From the NCBI RefSeq assembly GCF_000013045.1, contig NC_007677.1, positions 558,001 to 622,000 on the forward strand: a stretch of DNA of 64,000 nt. Direction: 5' to 3'. Shown in pieces: positions 60,307-64,000 of the stretch (its first letter is position 1; the number at the start of each line of letters is the position of its first letter). The DNA comes from Salinibacter ruber DSM 13855 (GTDB taxonomy: Bacteria; Bacteroidota; Rhodothermia; Rhodothermales; Salinibacteraceae). The notes under the pieces are model-generated. The model was not told the DNA's origin, made no database searches, and saw only the letters and a program-made list of their open reading frames with translations. The translations under genes were made by a program, and so were the position numbers.

Positions 60307-61104
60307 ATGCCCGAACTGCCCGACGCCGTCGTCTACCGGCGGCGCCTTGCCGACGCGGCCCTCGACCGCCCGATTGCCGACGCCACGGTCGTCGATCCAC
60401 TGATTCTCGGCGACGGCCTGGAGCCGCATCGCCTCGGAGAGGTGCTCCGGGGCCGCACGCTGACCGACACCCACCGCCACGGCAAGCACGTCTTCGTCCG
60501 GTACGGGGAAGAGACCGGCTGGCTCGCCCTCCACTTCGGCATGACCGGACGTGTGCAGGTCGTTCCGGACGGCACGATGCCCGAATACGCGTACGTCCAG
60601 GTTCACTTTGAAGACGGGGGCGCCCTGGCGTTCGAGTGCCCGCGCAAGTTTGCCCGCGTGCGCCTCGTCGACACGCCGGACGCGTTTGTCGAGGCGAAAG
60701 ACCTCGGCCCCGACGCGCGCCGCGCCGACGTCGATGCTTTTCTGGCGCCCTTCGCGTCCCGCCGCGGTGCCATCAAAGGCCGGCTGCTGGACCAGAGCGT
60801 CGTGGCGGGCCTCGGCAACATCTACGCCGACGAGGCCCTCTACCAGGAGGGCATCCACCCGCGAACGACCGTGCCGGAGCTCTCCGAGACCGACCTCCGC
60901 GGCCTCTACGACGCAATTCAACGGGTCCTGGACGCCGCCATCGCGGTCGACGCCGACCCCGAGGCCCTGGACCCGGACCGCTTCATGCTGCCCCACCGCT
61001 ACGGGGACGAGCACTGCCCGAAGACCGGCGTGCCCCTCGACACCGAGACCGTCTCCGGCCGCACGGCCTACTTTTCCCCCACCCGCCAGTCGCCCCCGAA
61101 GTAG
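60307..61104 (+). CDS. Formamidopyrimidine-DNA glycosylase family protein with degenerate zinc finger
   Basis: Base-excision repair glycosylase/AP lyase, 265 residues. It has the N-terminal MPELPDAVVYRR (catalytic Pro2 and Glu3 after Met removal), Lys60 in HRHGKHVFVRYG, MTGRVQVVPDG, and the helix-two-turn-helix DQSVVAGLGNIYADEALYQ with its conserved Asn. The C-terminal finger has the Fpg shape (CPKTGVPLDTETVSGRTAYFSP) but keeps only one of four zinc cysteines, so it would be a zincless finger as in plant MutM or NEIL1. Whether the substrate is 8-oxoguanine or pyrimidine lesions is not readable. The DUF72 gene follows after a repeat tract. Confidence 0.87.
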   Translation: MPELPDAVVYRRRLADAALDRPIADATVVDPLILGDGLEPHRLGEVLRGRTLTDTHRHGKHVFVRYGEETGWLALHFGMTGRVQVVPDGTMPEYAYVQVHFEDGGALAFECPRKFARVRLVDTPDAFVEAKDLGPDARRADVDAFLAPFASRRGAIKGRLLDQSVVAGLGNIYADEALYQEGIHPRTTVPELSETDLRGLYDAIQRVLDAAIAVDADPEALDPDRFMLPHRYGDEHCPKTGVPLDTETVSGRTAYFSPTRQSPPK

Positions 61105-61112
61105 GCCCGGTT

Positions 61113-61175
61113 CCCACACCCTCCACCCCCACGCTCTCCACCCTCACGCTCTCCACCCCCACGCGCCTGTGCCCT
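61113..61175 (+). repeat. C-rich short tandem repeat spanning the DUF72 start
   Basis: Imperfect 15-base units (ACGCTCTCCACCCTC, ACGCTCTCCACCCCC) run from just after the fpg stop through the GTG start of the next gene; the second codon onward (ccctccaccc) still matches the repeat. Confidence 0.75.
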
Positions 61176-61909
61176 CCACCCACATCGGCACCTCCGGCTG
61201 GCAGCACGACCCCTTTGCCGGCCGTTTCTACCCCGACGAAGTGCCTCAGGACGACTGGCTCGCCCGGTACGCCGACACGTTCGGCACCGTCGAGGTGAAC
61301 AACACCTTCTACCAAAGCCCCGAGGCGGACACGCTCCGTGCCTGGCGGCGGCGGACGCCCGACGGCTTCACGTTCGCGGTCAAGGCGAACCAGTACATCA
61401 CCCACTTCAAGAAGCTGAAGGACCCGGACGAACCGGTGCAGAACCTCTACCGCAACGTGGAGCCCCTCGGAGATGCCCTCGGCCCCATCCTCTTCCAGTG
61501 CCCGCCGAACTGGCACCAGAACCTCGACCGCCTGCACACCTTTCTGGAGACGCTCGACGACGCCCACCGGCATGTCTTCGAGTTCCGGGACCCCACGTGG
61601 CTCAACGAGGAGACCTACGACGCGCTGCGGGCGCACGACGCGGCATTCTGCGTCTACGACTTCGGCGACCGCTCCACCTACCGCGTGGTGCCGACCGACT
61701 GGGCGTACGTGCGCCTGCACGGGAGGGGGGAGGCGTACCACGGCCGCTACACGGACGCCGAGCTCGACGACTGGGCCGACGCCATCGCCGACTGGCGGGC
61801 CGACGGGCTCGACGTGTACGTCTACTTCAACAACACCGCGGGCGAGGGCCACGCCCCCCACGATGCCCAGCGGCTCGCGGCCCGGGTCCAGGATCACTTG
61901 GGGCGATGA
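61169..61909 (+). CDS. DUF72 domain-containing protein
   Basis: A 246-residue TIM-barrel protein of the DUF72 (YecE-like) family, of unknown biochemical function. Family blocks are THIGTSGWQHDPFAGRFYP, DTFGTVEVNNTFYQSP, FTFAVKANQYITHFKKL, ILFQCPPNWHQNLDRL, VFEFRDPTWLNEETYDAL, and YVRLHGRGEAYHGRYTD. It starts at a GTG at 61169 since no ATG lies between the repeat tract and the conserved N-terminus. It is 64 bases after fpg and 42 before zapE, so likely in the same operon. Confidence 0.9.
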   Translation: MPSTHIGTSGWQHDPFAGRFYPDEVPQDDWLARYADTFGTVEVNNTFYQSPEADTLRAWRRRTPDGFTFAVKANQYITHFKKLKDPDEPVQNLYRNVEPLGDALGPILFQCPPNWHQNLDRLHTFLETLDDAHRHVFEFRDPTWLNEETYDALRAHDAAFCVYDFGDRSTYRVVPTDWAYVRLHGRGEAYHGRYTDAELDDWADAIADWRADGLDVYVYFNNTAGEGHAPHDAQRLAARVQDHLGR

Positions 61910-61951
61910 GGGGCCCGGTGCACCGATGTCGCGCGAACTGTTCGTCTCCCT

Positions 61952-62977
61952 ATGACCCTGACCCTCCCCGAGCGCTTCCGCGACGCCACGTTCGAGAGCT
62001 ACGAGCCGCAGACGCCGAGCCAGGCCGAGGCCCTCCGGGTCGCCCGCGCATTCGTGGCCGAACTGCGCCGGACCCCGTCGTGGGCCGAGCGGCTCAGGGC
62101 GCTTCTGGGTGTGGGGGACGAGCGGCTGCCGCAGGGGCTGTATCTGGTGGGGCCGACGGGGACGGGCAAGACGCACCTGCTGGCCGCGACGTGCAACGCC
62201 CTGATGCCCGAGAGGGCCTGTGCCTTCCTGCACTCCAGCACGCTGTTTCGGCAGACCGAGCCGCCGGACGCCTTCGCGCACCGGCTGGCCGACCAGTACG
62301 CGGCCTGCTGCCTCGACGAGGTGGAGATCGACGACCCGGCGAACGAGATGCGCCTCGCGGGGGTGATGAAGACGCTGGCGGCCCGGGACGTCCCGCTCCT
62401 GGCCACGAGCAACGTGGCGCCGGAGGAGTACCTGGCGACCCAGCTCGGCGACGGCCGCGTCCAGCGGTTCCTCCGAACGGAGGTGCGGGACGCGTACCGT
62501 GTGGTTGGGGTCCGCGGGGACGACTACCGGCGGACGCGAGCGGTGGAGCAGTCCGGGCGGGGGTGGGTGGGGCCCTCCGACGCCACGCAACGGGCCATGC
62601 GGCAGGCACGGGCGGACGCGACGGGGGCGGCGCGGTGGTGGACGTTTGCGGACCTGCGGCGGGCGACGACGGACACGGCCCATACCGACCTCATTGAGGA
62701 CCTGGTCGGGCTCGACCACCTCTTCATCGAGGGCGTCGCCATCGCGGACACGGACGACGCCTTCCGCCTCCTCCGCGTCGTCGACGCACTGTACCTCCAC
62801 GAGGACGCCCCCAGGCTCTACTTTACCGCCGCCCGGCCGCCGGACGACTGGTTTGATCCCGACCGGCACGCCGGCCTTGCGCGGGCCGTGGCCGAGAAAT
62901 TCGACCGCACCGTCTCGCGCCTCCACGCCCTGTGTCAGATTCGCCCCGTCGAGCAGAAGGAGGCAGGACAGGTCTGA
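61952..62977 (+). CDS. zapE: ZapE/AFG1-like AAA ATPase
   Basis: A 341-residue ATPase of the AFG1/ZapE family, which in E. coli associates with the division ring under stress. Walker A is GPTGTGKTHL (67-76), Walker B is CCLDEVEIDD, and the arginine-containing FLRTEVRDAYRVVG segment follows. The C-terminal domain (LVGLDHLFIEGVAIADTDDAFRLLRVVDALY) matches the family's FD(F/H)LCxxPLG...D replaced by a divergent form. It is somewhat divergent from proteobacterial ZapE, so the symbol is by family only. Confidence 0.82.
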   Translation: MTLTLPERFRDATFESYEPQTPSQAEALRVARAFVAELRRTPSWAERLRALLGVGDERLPQGLYLVGPTGTGKTHLLAATCNALMPERACAFLHSSTLFRQTEPPDAFAHRLADQYAACCLDEVEIDDPANEMRLAGVMKTLAARDVPLLATSNVAPEEYLATQLGDGRVQRFLRTEVRDAYRVVGVRGDDYRRTRAVEQSGRGWVGPSDATQRAMRQARADATGAARWWTFADLRRATTDTAHTDLIEDLVGLDHLFIEGVAIADTDDAFRLLRVVDALYLHEDAPRLYFTAARPPDDWFDPDRHAGLARAVAEKFDRTVSRLHALCQIRPVEQKEAGQV

Positions 62978-63485
62978 TCCCGCACCGGCACGCTATTCCA
63001 CGTCCGGCCCCGCCGCCAAGCACTGGGCGATCTCCTCGTCCGGCAGCGCTGGAGGTCGGCCGGCTCGCCGTTCCGGACGTCCCCGCATGCGCCGGGGGCG
63101 AAGTGGCCGTGGCCGCAGAGGCTGAAGCCAATCGTTTTCCCCGCGCCGGCCCGCGCGAGCGCCCCTCGATCCCCTGCCCGATCACGGTCTGGTGCAGCGG
63201 CACCTGGGCTCCGCCCCGGCGAGAAGGGGGGCTCCTGGTCATCGGAAGTCGGGGGAACGGGACGATGAAGAAGCTGGATACGAGCAGCGAGGTGATTCCC
63301 CGGGCTCGGGCCCGTCGCCCACGAAGTCTACGGCAATTCGGTCCCGAAGCCCTGCTGGGGCGGCTGAGCAATGAACGTCTGCCCGGTGTGTGGGTACCAT
63401 TCATCTATCTAATGCCAATCTGCGCGGGCACGCCGTTGCAACCCGGCGCAGTGCCCCGCAGGACCATTCCAACCGTTGCCCCGCC
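62978..63485. other. Long intergenic region before typA, possibly holding a decayed gene
   Basis: About 508 bases with no convincing intact gene. On the minus strand a frame ending at a TAG at 62993-62995 reads PALPDEEIAQCLAAGPDVE at its C-terminus, which looks protein-like. Upstream of it the frame turns into Arg/Pro-rich sequence with no plausible start, so it may be the remnant of a gene. The part adjacent to typA should carry its promoter. Confidence 0.35.

Positions 63486-64000
<515 letters not shown>

Noticed and set aside
60236-61175. CRISPR-like repeat array
   Set aside because: Units are short, C-rich, imperfect and directly adjacent, with no unique spacers and no cas genes nearby.

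Overview
The window is GC-rich and gene-dense, and its predicted proteins are strongly acidic (Asp/Glu-rich, Lys-poor). It carries an ATP-driven glycine-betaine-type importer with two binding lipoproteins. It also has Bacteroidota-style outer-membrane genes (a TonB receptor with an N-terminal carboxypeptidase-regulatory-like domain, lipoproteins, porins), a long IleS without the bacterial C-terminal zinc finger, and a 2-oxoacid:ferredoxin oxidoreductase. Together these suggest an extremely halophilic member of the Rhodothermota/Bacteroidota, most like Salinibacter. That assignment is inference from gene content, not a database match. Shine-Dalgarno sequences are mostly weak, and GTG starts occur.

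Layout. 1-9 kb: dihydrofolate reductase (cut by the window edge) and an amidase on the minus strand, a LytS/LytR-type two-component pair, a large surface protease/propeller/barrel protein, and a phosphate-porin-like protein. 9-19 kb: thymidylate synthase, a small acidic unknown, ApaG divergent from an iron-sulfur CysH, 2-oxoacid:ferredoxin oxidoreductase korA/korB, two tandem DoxX proteins coupled to a flavin amine oxidase, a DJ-1/PfpI protein, and an unknown protein. 19.5-25.6 kb: the betaine ABC transporter (ATPase, permease, two paralogous lipoprotein receptors) and an outer-membrane protein of visibly lower GC. 25.7-33.1 kb: a DUF389 membrane protein, an MFS transporter, and a TonB receptor with a secreted-lipoprotein partner. 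33.3-41.8 kb: three glycosyltransferases, a frameshifted endonuclease/exonuclease/phosphatase-family gene, PhoU, and a large metzincin lipoprotein. 42-50 kb: a lower-GC SatD-like/membrane-protein pair, UvrA, a PQQ-type sugar dehydrogenase lipoprotein, a membrane protein, and an M23-like protein. 50-64 kb: flavin reductase, M20 peptidase and P-loop protein cluster; IleS, a DksA-like protein, RuvA and PRPP synthetase; a PAS protein; a dUTPase/dCTP-deaminase-like protein; Fpg, DUF72, ZapE; and the start of TypA/BipA.

Themes. Nucleotide and folate metabolism (FolA, ThyA, the dUTPase-like protein, PRPP synthetase) and DNA repair (UvrA, RuvA, Fpg) recur but are scattered. Between genes there are intrinsic terminators, two copies of an imperfect inverted-repeat element built from cgtattgcgt/cgaaatacgc units, and C-rich short repeats just upstream of several start codons. 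No rRNA, recognisable tRNA, CRISPR array, prophage or insertion sequence was seen. The most unusual observations are the single-base frameshift in a G6 tract, the repeat-bearing N-terminal extension of KorB, loss of zinc ligands in three zinc-finger proteins (Fpg, the DksA-like protein, UvrA), the truncated DUF3307-like partner of SatD, and an orphan terminator in a structured leader.
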